NCBI GenBank assembly: GCA_030041195.1
Contig: JASHOI010000032.1
Coordinates: forward strand, 1-16,186
Direction: 5' to 3'
Origin: Streptosporangiaceae bacterium
GTDB taxonomy: Bacteria; Actinomycetota; Actinomycetes; Streptosporangiales; Streptosporangiaceae
DNA: 16,186 nt
Part shown: piece by piece, positions 7,386-14,276 of the stretch
How positions within the stretch are numbered: position 1 is the stretch's first letter
Layout of the letters: the number at the start of each line of letters is the position of its first letter
Notes under the pieces: generated by a model
What the model was told of the DNA's origin: nothing
Seen by the model: only the letters and a program-made list of their open reading frames with translations
The model's database searches: none
Translations under genes and position numbers: made by a program

Positions 7386-8230
7386 CAACCGTTCAACCTA
7401 ACAGGAGCCGGGGCGGGCAGCGGGCAGCCCTGCCGGTCGAGGTACGCCCGGACGGCGTGCTCGAGCTCGGCGGGCCACGGAACCTGGTTGCGCTCCGCGA
7501 TCGGCGGGGCGTCCCGGAAGAACACGGCGAACGTGGCCTCCCGCGCGGCCAGGACCGAGCGCGGGCCGGGCGCCGCCACGGGCAGGCCCTGCAGCACCAG
7601 CCGCTGCCCGGGAGTCAGCTTCGAGCTCCACTGCTTGGGCCCGGTCGGCGGCGTCGGCTTGTTGGCCTCGGCGTAGAGCTGGTACAGGAAGAGCTGGACC
7701 TGCTGCACCGCGATCACTCCCATGAGCCAGTCGTCGCGGACGACCACGGCCGGGAAGTTCGCGGCCTGCCGGAGCGTCTCCTCGATCAGGTAGGCGATCG
7801 TCCCGGCGTCCGGCGGCGGGTCATCGGGCGGCGGGACGAGCCCGGTGAGACCGTCCCGGTCGAACACCACGATGCGCCGGGTCAGCTTCGTCACCGGCAG
7901 CTTGCTGACCGGCTCCGCGATGACGTCAAAGCGCTCGCAGGCCGGGGTCAGCGCGTAGAAACTGCCCGGGCCGAGCGGCCGTGCGGTGAGCGTGGGCGTG
8001 ATCGCCGCCAGCCACGTCCGCCATTCCTCGCCGAACCGGCCGAAGTCGGCGTCCCGGACGGCGAGCGAGATGTCCAGGTCAGAGCCTGCGTCGGCGGCGC
8101 CCCGCGCGATCGCGCCGTGCACCCACATCCCGCGGACCCGCTCGTCCGCCGCGAACGCCGCCGCCGCCCGGTCGAACAGCGGGCCGTAACTCGCCGGAAG
8201 GGCAGCCAGCCCCTCCGGCCGCGAGACCAT
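7385..8230 (-). CDS. Nucleotidyltransferase-fold protein (pol-beta superfamily)
   Basis: A 281-aa protein with a pol-beta-type nucleotidyltransferase core. H38-G39-A40-IARGAADAG-S50-D51-L52-D53 is a variant of the GS-x(n)-DxD motif, with HGA in place of GS. The third Asp is probably D102 in RFDVIAEP. The C-terminal half is helical and resembles the accessory domain of aminoglycoside-adenylyltransferase-like proteins. It may add a nucleotide to a small molecule, RNA or protein; the target is unknown and activity is not certain given the altered glycine loop. The start is ATG 8230, since a TAATGT -10 box lies 7 nt upstream (leaderless). GTG 8233 is an alternative adding one residue. The gene is co-transcribed and coupled with the downstream methyltransferase. 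Confidence 0.78.
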   Translation of the reverse strand: MVSRPEGLAALPASYGPLFDRAAAAFAADERVRGMWVHGAIARGAADAGSDLDISLAVRDADFGRFGEEWRTWLAAITPTLTARPLGPGSFYALTPACERFDVIAEPVSKLPVTKLTRRIVVFDRDGLTGLVPPPDDPPPDAGTIAYLIEETLRQAANFPAVVVRDDWLMGVIAVQQVQLFLYQLYAEANKPTPPTGPKQWSSKLTPGQRLVLQGLPVAAPGPRSVLAAREATFAVFFRDAPPIAERNQVPWPAELEHAVRAYLDRQGCPLPAPAPVRLNG

Positions 8231-8237
8231 CACGCAG

Positions 8238-8243
8238 ACATTA
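8238..8243 (-). promoter_or_regulatory. -10 box of a probable leaderless transcript for the nucleotidyltransferase operon
   Basis: TAATGT on the minus strand lies 7 nt before the ATG at 8230. That is the spacing expected when transcription begins at the start codon. No Shine-Dalgarno sequence is seen between them, and no clear -35 box is visible. Confidence 0.5.
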
Positions 8244-8263
8244 TGGACACCGGCCCGCCCTGC

Positions 8264-8770
8264 CTAGCCGCGACCCTGCGCGGCCAGCAGCAGCCTGCGC
8301 AGCAGCGACACGAGCTGGTCCTGCTCTTCCGGGCGGAGCACGTCGACCAGCCGCCGCTCGACCCGGTCTTGCAGGCTGATCGTGTTCTCCCAGGCGCGCA
8401 GGCCCGTTTCGGTGAGGTTGATGAGCACCCGGCGCCGGTCCGCGGCGTCGTGGCTGCGACGCAAGAGCCCGTCCTGCTCCAGGTTGTCCAGACGCTTGGT
8501 CATGGCCGCCGGCGACAGATCGAGCGCGGCCGCCAGCTCGGTCGCGGTCGCCCGGTACGGCGGGCCGCCCCGGCGCAGAATGTGCAGGGTCTTGAACTCC
8601 CACATCTTGAGCCCCTGGCCGGCCAGCGCCTGTTCGAGCTCGCGCCGCAGGTGCCGGTCGAGCACCTGCATCCGGACCACGATGCCCTCGACCCGCGGAT
8701 TCAGGTCCGGCAGCTCGCGGGACCACAACTCGATGTGCTCGTCCACCAGATCTTTCACCCGGGCGAGCAT
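8264..8770 (-). CDS. MarR-family transcriptional regulator
   Basis: A 168-aa winged-helix regulator of the MarR family. The N-terminal helix has the actinomycete-type pattern ELWSRELPDLNPRVEGIVVR. The recognition region is ATELAAALDLSPAAMTKRLDNLEQDGLL (about 76-103). The wing carries D111-R112-R113-R114 before VLINLTETG, and a long C-terminal dimer helix closes the protein. MarR proteins usually repress their own and neighbouring genes and release DNA on binding a small phenolic or lipophilic ligand. A perfect 11-bp inverted repeat lies 9 bp upstream of the ATG, between this gene and the divergent TPR gene, so it is the obvious operator. No Shine-Dalgarno sequence precedes the ATG at 8770; GTG 8758 is an alternative. 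The frame is open further upstream, but that part would overlap the TPR gene. Confidence 0.93.
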   Translation of the reverse strand: MLARVKDLVDEHIELWSRELPDLNPRVEGIVVRMQVLDRHLRRELEQALAGQGLKMWEFKTLHILRRGGPPYRATATELAAALDLSPAAMTKRLDNLEQDGLLRRSHDAADRRRVLINLTETGLRAWENTISLQDRVERRLVDVLRPEEQDQLVSLLRRLLLAAQGRG

Positions 8771-8778
8771 AGCGAAAA

Positions 8779-8811
8779 TACTTCGATGGACGAAATTTTC
8801 CCATCGAAGTA
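8779..8811. promoter_or_regulatory. MarR operator: perfect 11-bp inverted repeat in the divergent promoter region
   Basis: TACTTCGATGG (8779-8789) is repeated inverted as CCATCGAAGTA (8801-8811), with an 11-bp AT-rich spacer. The element overlaps the candidate -35 and -10 of the + strand TPR gene and a TATTTT -10 candidate (8780-8775) for the MarR gene. One bound dimer could therefore block both genes. Confidence 0.8.
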
Positions 8812-8815
8812 ACGT
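8787..8815 (+). promoter_or_regulatory. Promoter of the TPR gene, probably leaderless
   Basis: TGGACG (8787-8792) is a near-consensus -35 box. It is followed after 17 bp by the -10 box TAACGT (8810-8815). The ATG at 8823 begins 8 nt past the -10, with no ribosome binding site between, which predicts a leaderless mRNA. Both boxes overlap arms of the MarR inverted repeat. Confidence 0.6.
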
Positions 8816-8822
8816 GCGGCTC

Positions 8823-9734
8823 ATGACCGAGCAGAAGATCAATCCCCAGCCGGCCGCTGCGCCTAAGCCGGCCACTGCGCCTGAGCCGGCCGTCGCGCCT
8901 GAGCCGGCCGCCGAGCGTGTCCCGACCGGTGTCACGGAGATCATGGCCGCCGTTACCGCTCTCAGCTGGGCGGCGAGGTGGGACGTCGCCCGCGGGCTGC
9001 TGGAGGCTGCGCAGCCCGCCGACGCCGGGGGCACCGCCGCCCGGCGGCTCGCGCTGGCCGCCGCCGAGATCTCGGTTCACCATGACTTCCGGACGGCAGG
9101 CCCGCGCTGGGCCCCCGACGCGATCGCCGCTGCGGAAGCCGTCGCCGCCGCGCAGGACCGGTGGCAGCTCGACTTTCTCGAAGTCGAGCACGACTACGGG
9201 CGGGAGCTGATCGGCGAGGACGGCAGCGCCCGGTTCGGGCCGGACGGGCACGACCCGGCGTTCCTCGCGGCCCTGGCTCGGCGGGCCGAGGCGCTGGTGC
9301 ACGCGGCGCCGGATCCGGCCAGTGCGGGCTGGGCCGCGTTCTACCGCGGGCTGATCAGCGACAACCTGATTGGCGACCGGGAGCGCGCGCCGCGCTGGTT
9401 CATCCAGGCGCTCGAGGCCGCCGAGCAGACCGGAGATGACTACCTGGCCGGCGAGGCGCTCCGCCATCTCGGCGACCATGATGAGGAGGCAGCCGACCTG
9501 GAGCAGGCCCGGCTGCGGTGGGAGCGCTCGGCCGAGCTGTGGGCCCGCGCCGGGAACATGGCCGGGGTGCTTGCCCAGCAACTGCTGCTGGCCCAGCTTG
9601 CGGTCAGCGAGGGAAAGCCCGCCGCAGGGTTCGCGATCGCGGCAGAGGTCAGGCGGTGGGCGGGCGCAGTGGGCCTGCACCTGTGCGAGAAGCAGGCAGA
9701 CGCGCTGCTCGCCACCGAGCGTGACCCAACCTAG
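8823..9734 (+). CDS. TPR-like helical-repeat protein with a Pro/Ala/Glu N-terminus
   Basis: A 303-aa protein. Residues 9-31 are a low-complexity (K/E)PA-x-AP repeat and probably disordered. The rest is all-helical with TPR-like pairs, for example ASAGWAAFYRGLISDNLIGD, then APRWFIQALEAAEQTGD, DDYLAGEALRHLGDHD, EQARLRWERSAELWARAG and NMAGVLAQQLLLAQLAVSEG. No catalytic motif, signal peptide or membrane helix is seen. TPRs bind proteins or peptides, so a scaffolding or adaptor role is likely, but the partner is unknown. The gene is divergent from the MarR gene and shares its operator, so it is the likely regulated target. The ATG at 8823 fits the leaderless promoter. Its TAG overlaps the stop codon of the convergent phosphoesterase gene. 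Confidence 0.82.
   Translation: MTEQKINPQPAAAPKPATAPEPAVAPEPAAERVPTGVTEIMAAVTALSWAARWDVARGLLEAAQPADAGGTAARRLALAAAEISVHHDFRTAGPRWAPDAIAAAEAVAAAQDRWQLDFLEVEHDYGRELIGEDGSARFGPDGHDPAFLAALARRAEALVHAAPDPASAGWAAFYRGLISDNLIGDRERAPRWFIQALEAAEQTGDDYLAGEALRHLGDHDEEAADLEQARLRWERSAELWARAGNMAGVLAQQLLLAQLAVSEGKPAAGFAIAAEVRRWAGAVGLHLCEKQADALLATERDPT
8847..8915 (+). repeat. 18-bp tandem repeat in the 5' end of the TPR gene (3.8 copies)
   Basis: The in-frame units begin at 8847, 8865, 8883 and 8901 (last copy partial). Each has the form (C/A/G)AG-CCG-GCC-NNN-GCG-CCT and codes (Q/K/E)PAxAP. The copies are nearly identical, so copy number may vary by slippage. Confidence 0.85.
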
Positions 9735-10231
9735 GCCCGGCCGGACCCCGCCTCGTTCGCGAGGTCCTGCCAGATTCTCCCGCTGCGCACGCTCTCCGGC
9801 CGCTCGGCGGTGATGTCCGAGCCCGGCCTGGTCTGCTCGTCCCTTACCTTGATCAGGATCCAGCGGCGCTGGCCCGTGCGGGTCAGCGCGAAACCGCCGC
9901 GCAGCTTGGCGCCGTGGAGGTCGAACGACAGGTGATCCGGCTCGTCGCGCACGATGTCCGCAGGCCCCTCGTCCCAGATGATCACCGCGCCGCTGCCGCG
10001 CGACTGCCCCTCGTGCACCCCTTCGAAGTCCCCGGCCGCCAGCGAATGGTCCTCGACCGGCACCGCCAGCCGCCGGACCGCGGGATCCAGCGAGGGCCCC
10101 TTGGGCACGGCCCACGACCGCAGCACGTCGCCGACCTGGATGCGCAGGTCGTAGTGCAGCGCGGTGGCGTCATGAAGCTGCACAACGAAACGCGATGGAG
10201 TCACCCTGCGACCGTACGTCCGGCGGCGCAT
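9731..10231 (-). CDS. Stand-alone LigD-type 3'-phosphoesterase domain protein
   Basis: A 166-aa protein matching the N-terminal phosphoesterase (PE) domain of the NHEJ ligase LigD. It shows FVVQLHDATALHYDLRI, then RSWAVPKGPSLDP, then RLAVPVEDH and GAVIIWDEG. The residues H20, H26, D28, R30 and H62 have the same spacing as the known PE metal/phosphate ligands (H42, H48, D50, R52 and H84 in Pseudomonas LigD, as I recall). The position matching Tyr88 is Ala here. PE trims 3'-phosphate and 3'-ribonucleotide ends during DNA repair. No ligase or polymerase domain is attached, and no ku gene is visible. Starts are uncertain: ATG 10231, or GTG 10204 just before TPSRFVVQ; neither has a strong Shine-Dalgarno sequence. 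The gene is divergent from the LLM oxidoreductase. Confidence 0.9.
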   Translation of the reverse strand: MRRRTYGRRVTPSRFVVQLHDATALHYDLRIQVGDVLRSWAVPKGPSLDPAVRRLAVPVEDHSLAAGDFEGVHEGQSRGSGAVIIWDEGPADIVRDEPDHLSFDLHGAKLRGGFALTRTGQRRWILIKVRDEQTRPGSDITAERPESVRSGRIWQDLANEAGSGRA

Positions 10232-10279
10232 GCGGAGCTGCTGAACCCACGGTGACGCTGGGCGTGAGCTCAACACCGC

Positions 10280-10285
10280 TAGGCT
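10280..10285 (+). promoter_or_regulatory. -10 box of a probable leaderless transcript for the LLM oxidoreductase
   Basis: TAGGCT lies 6 nt before the GTG at 10292, and no Shine-Dalgarno sequence lies between. This arrangement is common for leaderless actinobacterial mRNAs and supports the GTG start. A -35 box is not clear. Confidence 0.55.
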
Positions 10286-10291
10286 CGTGGC

Positions 10292-11212
10292 GTGCAATTC
10301 GCCATCTCCATTCCCCAGCACATTGCCGACGGCGCGTTCGAGCCCGCCGCCATGCGCGGCTACCTGGCGCGCGCCGAGGAACTCGGTTTCGCCAGCGCCT
10401 GGACACAGGAGCAGGTCCTCGGCACGATCCCGCATCTCGGCCCGGTGGAGACGCTGACTTACGCGGCCGCCTGCACCGACCGGATCCGGCTCGGCTGTGC
10501 GGTGTTCATCACGTCGCTGCACAGCCCCGTGCACCTGGCCAAGAGCCTGAGCACGCTGGACCAGCTCAGCCGGGGACGGCTCGAGGTCGGCATCGGCACC
10601 GGCGGGCCGTACCGCATGTTCTCCGCGTTCGGCGTGGACCGGAAGAGCTACGTCGCCAGGTTCAACGAGGGGCTGCGGCTGATGCGCGCGCTGTGGACCG
10701 AGCCCACGGTCAACTTCGAGGGCCGCTTCTGGCAGCTCAGCAACGCCGCGATGGAGCCCAAGCCGTTCCAGAAACCCGCGCCGCGGGTCTGGTTCGGCGG
10801 CAGCCACCCCACTGCCCTGGGGCGCGCCGTGCGGCACGGGGACGGCTTCTTCGGCGCCGGGTCGAACACCACCGAGCAGTTCGCCAAGCAGGTGCAGATC
10901 GTGCGCGCCGAGCTCGCCGACCAGGTACGTGACCCGGCGACCTTCCCCATCGCCAAACGCGTCTACATCGCGGTTGACGATGATGCCGAGCGCGCCAGGG
11001 AGCGGATGCGCGCCGCGCTGGACCGGCTGTACGGTTTCTTCAACCTCGGCGACATGACGCCGGTGTCGGTGTGGGGAACGCCGGATGCCTGCGTGCGGGG
11101 GGTGCAGGACGTCGCCGACGCGGGAGCGGAGCTGATCCTGCTCAACCCGCTGTTCGACGACCAGGAGCAGATGGAACGCCTAGCAGCGGAGGTAGTGCCG
11201 CAGCTATCGTGA
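10292..11212 (+). CDS. LLM-class (luciferase-like) oxidoreductase, probably F420-dependent
   Basis: A 306-aa TIM-barrel protein of the bacterial luciferase-like family (PF00296 type). The N-terminus MQFAISIPQ is strand 1. AEELGFASAWTQEQ, then IRLGCAVFITSLHSPVHLAK, LDQLSRGRLEVGIGTGG and PRVWFGGSHPTALGRAVRHGDGFFGAG are the conserved barrel segments. GIGTGG and the HSP-hLAK region line the cofactor pocket. In actinobacteria most such single-subunit enzymes use coenzyme F420 rather than FMN, but the cofactor and substrate are inferred. The GTG start at 10292 is supported by a TAGGCT -10 box. The gene shares a 60-bp intergenic region with the divergent phosphoesterase and lies 19 bp before the second TPR gene, so the latter may be co-transcribed. 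Confidence 0.9.
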   Translation: MQFAISIPQHIADGAFEPAAMRGYLARAEELGFASAWTQEQVLGTIPHLGPVETLTYAAACTDRIRLGCAVFITSLHSPVHLAKSLSTLDQLSRGRLEVGIGTGGPYRMFSAFGVDRKSYVARFNEGLRLMRALWTEPTVNFEGRFWQLSNAAMEPKPFQKPAPRVWFGGSHPTALGRAVRHGDGFFGAGSNTTEQFAKQVQIVRAELADQVRDPATFPIAKRVYIAVDDDAERARERMRAALDRLYGFFNLGDMTPVSVWGTPDACVRGVQDVADAGAELILLNPLFDDQEQMERLAAEVVPQLS

Positions 11213-11231
11213 TGCGCTCACGGGGGATCAC

Positions 11232-11972
11232 ATGGCTGAACGCCTCGTGTTTCAGGACGCCGCGGGGCGCGTCCTGACCACGCAGGATCTTGAAGCGTTC
11301 ACCGGCCAGGTGGACTGGGAGATCAAGTGCGGCCACACCGTGCCGACCGGCGCCGTGCGGCTGCACGAAGAGGCGCGGGCGGCGGGGGCACGCGGCGAGT
11401 ACCAGCGTGCCCTGGTGCTTCTCGACGCCGCGCACGCTCTCGCGCCGGGCTGGCCGTATCCGGTGTACGACGCGGCGTTCACCTACCTGATTCAGGGGGA
11501 CACCGACACCGCGGAGCGGTGCTACACCCAGGTTGATCGCCTGGCCCCGCGCGGGTTCTTTACCTGCAAGACCACGCTCGACGCCCTGCGCCGGGAACGG
11601 GCAGGCGAGCTGCCCGAGGGCTTCTGCAAGGCGTTTGCCGCCCTCGAGTCGCTCGATGACCTGCCCCGGAAAAAGGCCGTCCTGGATGGCATCGTGGACA
11701 GGTTTCCCGGGTTCGCTCCGGCCTGGAAAGAGCTGGCCGCCCTGCTGGACGGACCGGCTGACCGGCTGCGTGCGATCGAAAGAGGGCTCGGGGCCCGGCC
11801 TGACGCCGAGACGAGGGGAATGCTCTTGCTGAACAAGGCCCTCGTGCTGCACCAGCGCGGCGAGCGCGACGCGGCGATCGCCATCCTCGGTGACCTGGCG
11901 CTGGACCCCGCCTCGACCCTCGCCACCGAGACCCTGGCCAAGGCCACGCTGGCACAGATCGTCGAGCGCTAG
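11232..11972 (+). CDS. Tetratricopeptide-like repeat protein
   Basis: A 246-aa all-helical protein. After about 45 N-terminal residues there are TPR-like pairs: HEEARAAGARGEYQRALVLL, then AHALAPGWPYPVYDAAFTYL, GDTDTAERCYTQVDRLAP and, near the end, GMLLLNKALVLHQRGERDAA followed by AIAILGDLALDPAS. No signal peptide, membrane helix or enzyme motif is seen. TPR folds mediate protein contacts; the partner is unknown. It begins 19 bp after the LLM oxidoreductase and has a GGGGGA Shine-Dalgarno sequence 4 nt before the ATG, so it may be the second gene of that transcript. Its TAG overlaps the stop of the convergent carotenoid oxygenase. It is not obviously similar to the other TPR gene at 8823-9734. 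Confidence 0.8.
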   Translation: MAERLVFQDAAGRVLTTQDLEAFTGQVDWEIKCGHTVPTGAVRLHEEARAAGARGEYQRALVLLDAAHALAPGWPYPVYDAAFTYLIQGDTDTAERCYTQVDRLAPRGFFTCKTTLDALRRERAGELPEGFCKAFAALESLDDLPRKKAVLDGIVDRFPGFAPAWKELAALLDGPADRLRAIERGLGARPDAETRGMLLLNKALVLHQRGERDAAIAILGDLALDPASTLATETLAKATLAQIVER

Positions 11973-13429
11973 CCGGCCGGCCGGCTCCGAGGGAACCAGT
12001 TCGCGTGCAGCCCGTTGGGGACCGCGGCCGGGATCCCGACCCGGGCCATGGGCGGGCGGGGGAAGTCGGCGGCGTCCCAGATGTACAGCCACGAGCGGTC
12101 GTCGGGTATGGACCTGGCCAGAGTCATGTAGTAGCCGTCCAGTTCCTCCGTGGCACCGCCGCGGGGCACGAAGACCACCTCGCCGATCGCCGCGTCGGCG
12201 TCCCATGCCGCGCACTGGCCGGTGGTCATATCCCAGCGGACCAGGCGGTCATGCTCGCCTCTGACAAGGGCATGCTCGCCGGACACCGCGCCCACGGTCA
12301 GGTACCGGTGCGGCCGGCCGGTCAGCCGGTCGTCGATACGCGGGAACTCGCTCGCCCGCTCGTCCACGTGGGTCAGGGTCGCGGTGCCGCTGGCCGGGTT
12401 GATGGAGACCCGCGAGAACCGGCCGCGGGCCGGCTCGGGCTGGCCGTTGACGGCCCGCCGGTCCCCGGCGGCGATCGAGAGCGTGCTCCACCACGGGAAG
12501 TCGGCCACGACCCGGTCGCCTTCCTCGTAGGCGTTGGCGAAATGCCACACCCAGAACGCCTCGAGTTCCGCGAGCACCGGCTCCCCGTCACCGGATCGCG
12601 GCACCAGCGCGATCCTGGTGCCCCGGTCTGGCTGCCAGGTCAGCACGTCGCCACCGGTCATCATCGCGGCCGGGTCCAGGATCCCCGGGCCGATCACGAA
12701 CAGCACGTAGTTCTCGGTGATCGTGAAATCGTGGATCATGAATGCGTCGCCGATTCCCGGCACCTCGGCGGGAGGACGCGTCACCGAGCCGTCCGGGCCG
12801 ACCACGGCCCAGGTCAGGTACGGCTCGGACACGTCGTAGCGGAACACCACCATCTCGCCGGTGGCCGGGTCGATGCGCGGGTGGGCGCACATCCCCAGCG
12901 GCAGCCCGCCGCCGAAGTCGAACCGCCCGATCGTCTCCAGCTCCGGGCTGACCTCGTACGGCGGGGTGCCCTCCTCCAGCGCGAGGTAATGGCCGGCGTG
13001 CCGGATGATATTGATGAACGCGTCCAGCTTGATCGGCCAGCCGGGATCCGGATCGGGCCCCAGCAGCCCCTGGTCGACGAAGGCCGGGGTCGCGATGCCG
13101 CCGTACAGCGCGTGGCCGGCCCGTTCCTCGGCCAGCAGCCCGTTCGTCCGGACCCAGCGGTTGCGGTACCCGGCCTTCCCCTGGCTGATCCGTACCGCGT
13201 GGACCATGCCGTCCCCCTCCAGCGGGAACGTGTAGCTGCCCAGCGGCGGGAACTTCGGGTTGGGGCCGTTGCGCATGAACACGCCGTCGATGTCCGTGGG
13301 CAGGCTCCCCTCGACGCGCAGGTCCTCGGCATCGGTCTCCCAGCGGACCGGGGCAAACCGCCCGGACAGGTACGGGTCGTCGGCCGGATCCACGGTCCGC
13401 AGCCGCTCGCCCGTTGTCTGGTCAGTCAT
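11969..13429 (-). CDS. Carotenoid cleavage oxygenase family protein
   Basis: A 486-aa member of the carotenoid oxygenase (RPE65/CCD) family, a seven-bladed propeller with a non-haem Fe(II) centre. The four iron-binding histidines are H183 (MCAHPRID), H233 (MIHDFTITENY), H296 (VWHFANAYEEGD) and H475 (GLHANWFP). Family segments such as DGVFMRNGPNPKF, EGDGMVHAVR and LALEEGTPPYEV are also present. These enzymes split double bonds of carotenoids, apocarotenoids or stilbenoids with O2; the substrate is unknown, and no carotenoid synthesis gene is in the window. The ATG at 13429 has GGGAGG 5 nt upstream and overlaps the end of the upstream membrane protein by 8 bp, so the two are coupled. The 3' end overlaps the TPR gene stop. 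Confidence 0.95.
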   Translation of the reverse strand: MTDQTTGERLRTVDPADDPYLSGRFAPVRWETDAEDLRVEGSLPTDIDGVFMRNGPNPKFPPLGSYTFPLEGDGMVHAVRISQGKAGYRNRWVRTNGLLAEERAGHALYGGIATPAFVDQGLLGPDPDPGWPIKLDAFINIIRHAGHYLALEEGTPPYEVSPELETIGRFDFGGGLPLGMCAHPRIDPATGEMVVFRYDVSEPYLTWAVVGPDGSVTRPPAEVPGIGDAFMIHDFTITENYVLFVIGPGILDPAAMMTGGDVLTWQPDRGTRIALVPRSGDGEPVLAELEAFWVWHFANAYEEGDRVVADFPWWSTLSIAAGDRRAVNGQPEPARGRFSRVSINPASGTATLTHVDERASEFPRIDDRLTGRPHRYLTVGAVSGEHALVRGEHDRLVRWDMTTGQCAAWDADAAIGEVVFVPRGGATEELDGYYMTLARSIPDDRSWLYIWDAADFPRPPMARVGIPAAVPNGLHANWFPRSRPAG

Positions 13430-14156
13430 GAACGCCTCCCTGGGCCTGCCGCGCCGCCACCCGCTGCGCTCTGACCTGCTGCGGGTACGACTTGGTGAAC
13501 CGGAACGCCAGGAAGATCAGCACTATCGGGATGTACCAGTTCAGCCAGTCGCGCAGGCCCTTGGCCACGTTCTGCTGGGCGGCCAGGCCGAGCAGCGCGC
13601 AGGCCAGGAACACCGCCGCCCACACCGAGCTCAGCACCACGTTGATCCGCTTGAACACCGCGGTGTGCCACACCTCGGGCGGCGCCTGTTCCTTCGCGTA
13701 ATCGACCGTGAACGGGTGCCGGAACACGATCGACCCGAGCGCGATGATCCCCAGTGCCCCGCTGGAGATCGCCTGGGAGTACTTGTCCAGCTGGCTCACG
13801 TCGTGCCGGGTGGTCACGACCGCCGCCAGCGACAGCACGGCGAAGAACACAACCGTGGCGATGTCGAGGAGCTTCAGCCGGCTCAGCTCGGGCCGCAGGC
13901 GGCCCGGCTGGGCGGTCGCCCACGCGACCAGCGGCCGGTAGTCGATGCTCAGCATCGTCACGCAGATGGCCGCCAGCAGTGCGGCCAGGGTGCCGGTCTC
14001 CCACGTCGACGGGCCGCCGACGACCCAGAACACGATCCAGGGAATGAACCCAACGACCGGATGGCTGGCCAGGCGCTCGCCTGCGGGCTGCCCACTGGCC
14101 CGCTGAGTCGCTCCGACCCGGCCCGCGGGCGTCGCTGACTGTCGGTCGGTCGCCAC
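13422..14156 (-). CDS. Multi-pass membrane protein of unknown function
   Basis: A 244-aa protein I do not recognise. A polar N-terminus (about 30 residues) leads to hydrophobic segments: VVGFIPWIVFWVVGG, then TGTLAALLAAICVTMLSI, IATVVFFAVLSLAAVV, ISSGALGIIALGSIVF, INVVLSSVWAAVFLACALLGLAA and WYIPIVLIFLAFRF. This makes five or six helices, and the C-terminal tail is basic. The frame starts with GTG at 14156, preceded closely by GGGGGGAG, which is a tight but purine-rich site. The last codons overlap the start of the carotenoid oxygenase gene, and the Shine-Dalgarno sequence for that gene lies inside this one, so the two are likely made together. A promoter lies at 14248-14276. Whether it handles a carotenoid or only anchors the enzyme cannot be told. 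Confidence 0.8.
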   Translation of the reverse strand: MATDRQSATPAGRVGATQRASGQPAGERLASHPVVGFIPWIVFWVVGGPSTWETGTLAALLAAICVTMLSIDYRPLVAWATAQPGRLRPELSRLKLLDIATVVFFAVLSLAAVVTTRHDVSQLDKYSQAISSGALGIIALGSIVFRHPFTVDYAKEQAPPEVWHTAVFKRINVVLSSVWAAVFLACALLGLAAQQNVAKGLRDWLNWYIPIVLIFLAFRFTKSYPQQVRAQRVAARQAQGGVHD

Positions 14157-14247
14157 ATCTCCCCCCGAACGTGGTCGCGCCCGCCCGCGTCCGGACGAGC
14201 CCTCCCCCGATCACTACCCGCCCGGTTCCGGACCGTTGCTCTCAGTC

Positions 14248-14276
14248 ATCGTACGGATCTTGTTTGTGACCGTCAA
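14248..14276 (-). promoter_or_regulatory. Sigma-70-type promoter of the membrane protein/carotenoid oxygenase operon
   Basis: On the minus strand TTGACG (14276-14271), a 17-bp spacer and TACGAT (14253-14248) form a near-consensus housekeeping promoter. Transcription would start near 14241, giving a leader of about 85 nt. I see nothing coding in the 158-bp gap (14157-14314) apart from this promoter and the palindrome beside it. Confidence 0.65.

Noticed and set aside
8771..8822. Longer MarR start (in-frame ATG near 8822)
   Set aside because: It would place the operator and the TPR promoter inside the MarR coding sequence. The family normally begins shortly before the ELWSRELPDL helix.
8241..10115. 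A 624-codon open frame on the minus strand spanning MarR and the TPR gene
   Set aside because: It crosses two well-supported genes and their promoter region and shows only low-complexity Arg/Ala/Gly sequence.
12005..13474. A 489-codon open frame on the + strand opposite the carotenoid oxygenase
   Set aside because: The minus-strand gene has all four iron-binding histidines and a good ribosome binding site. The + frame has no recognisable domain.
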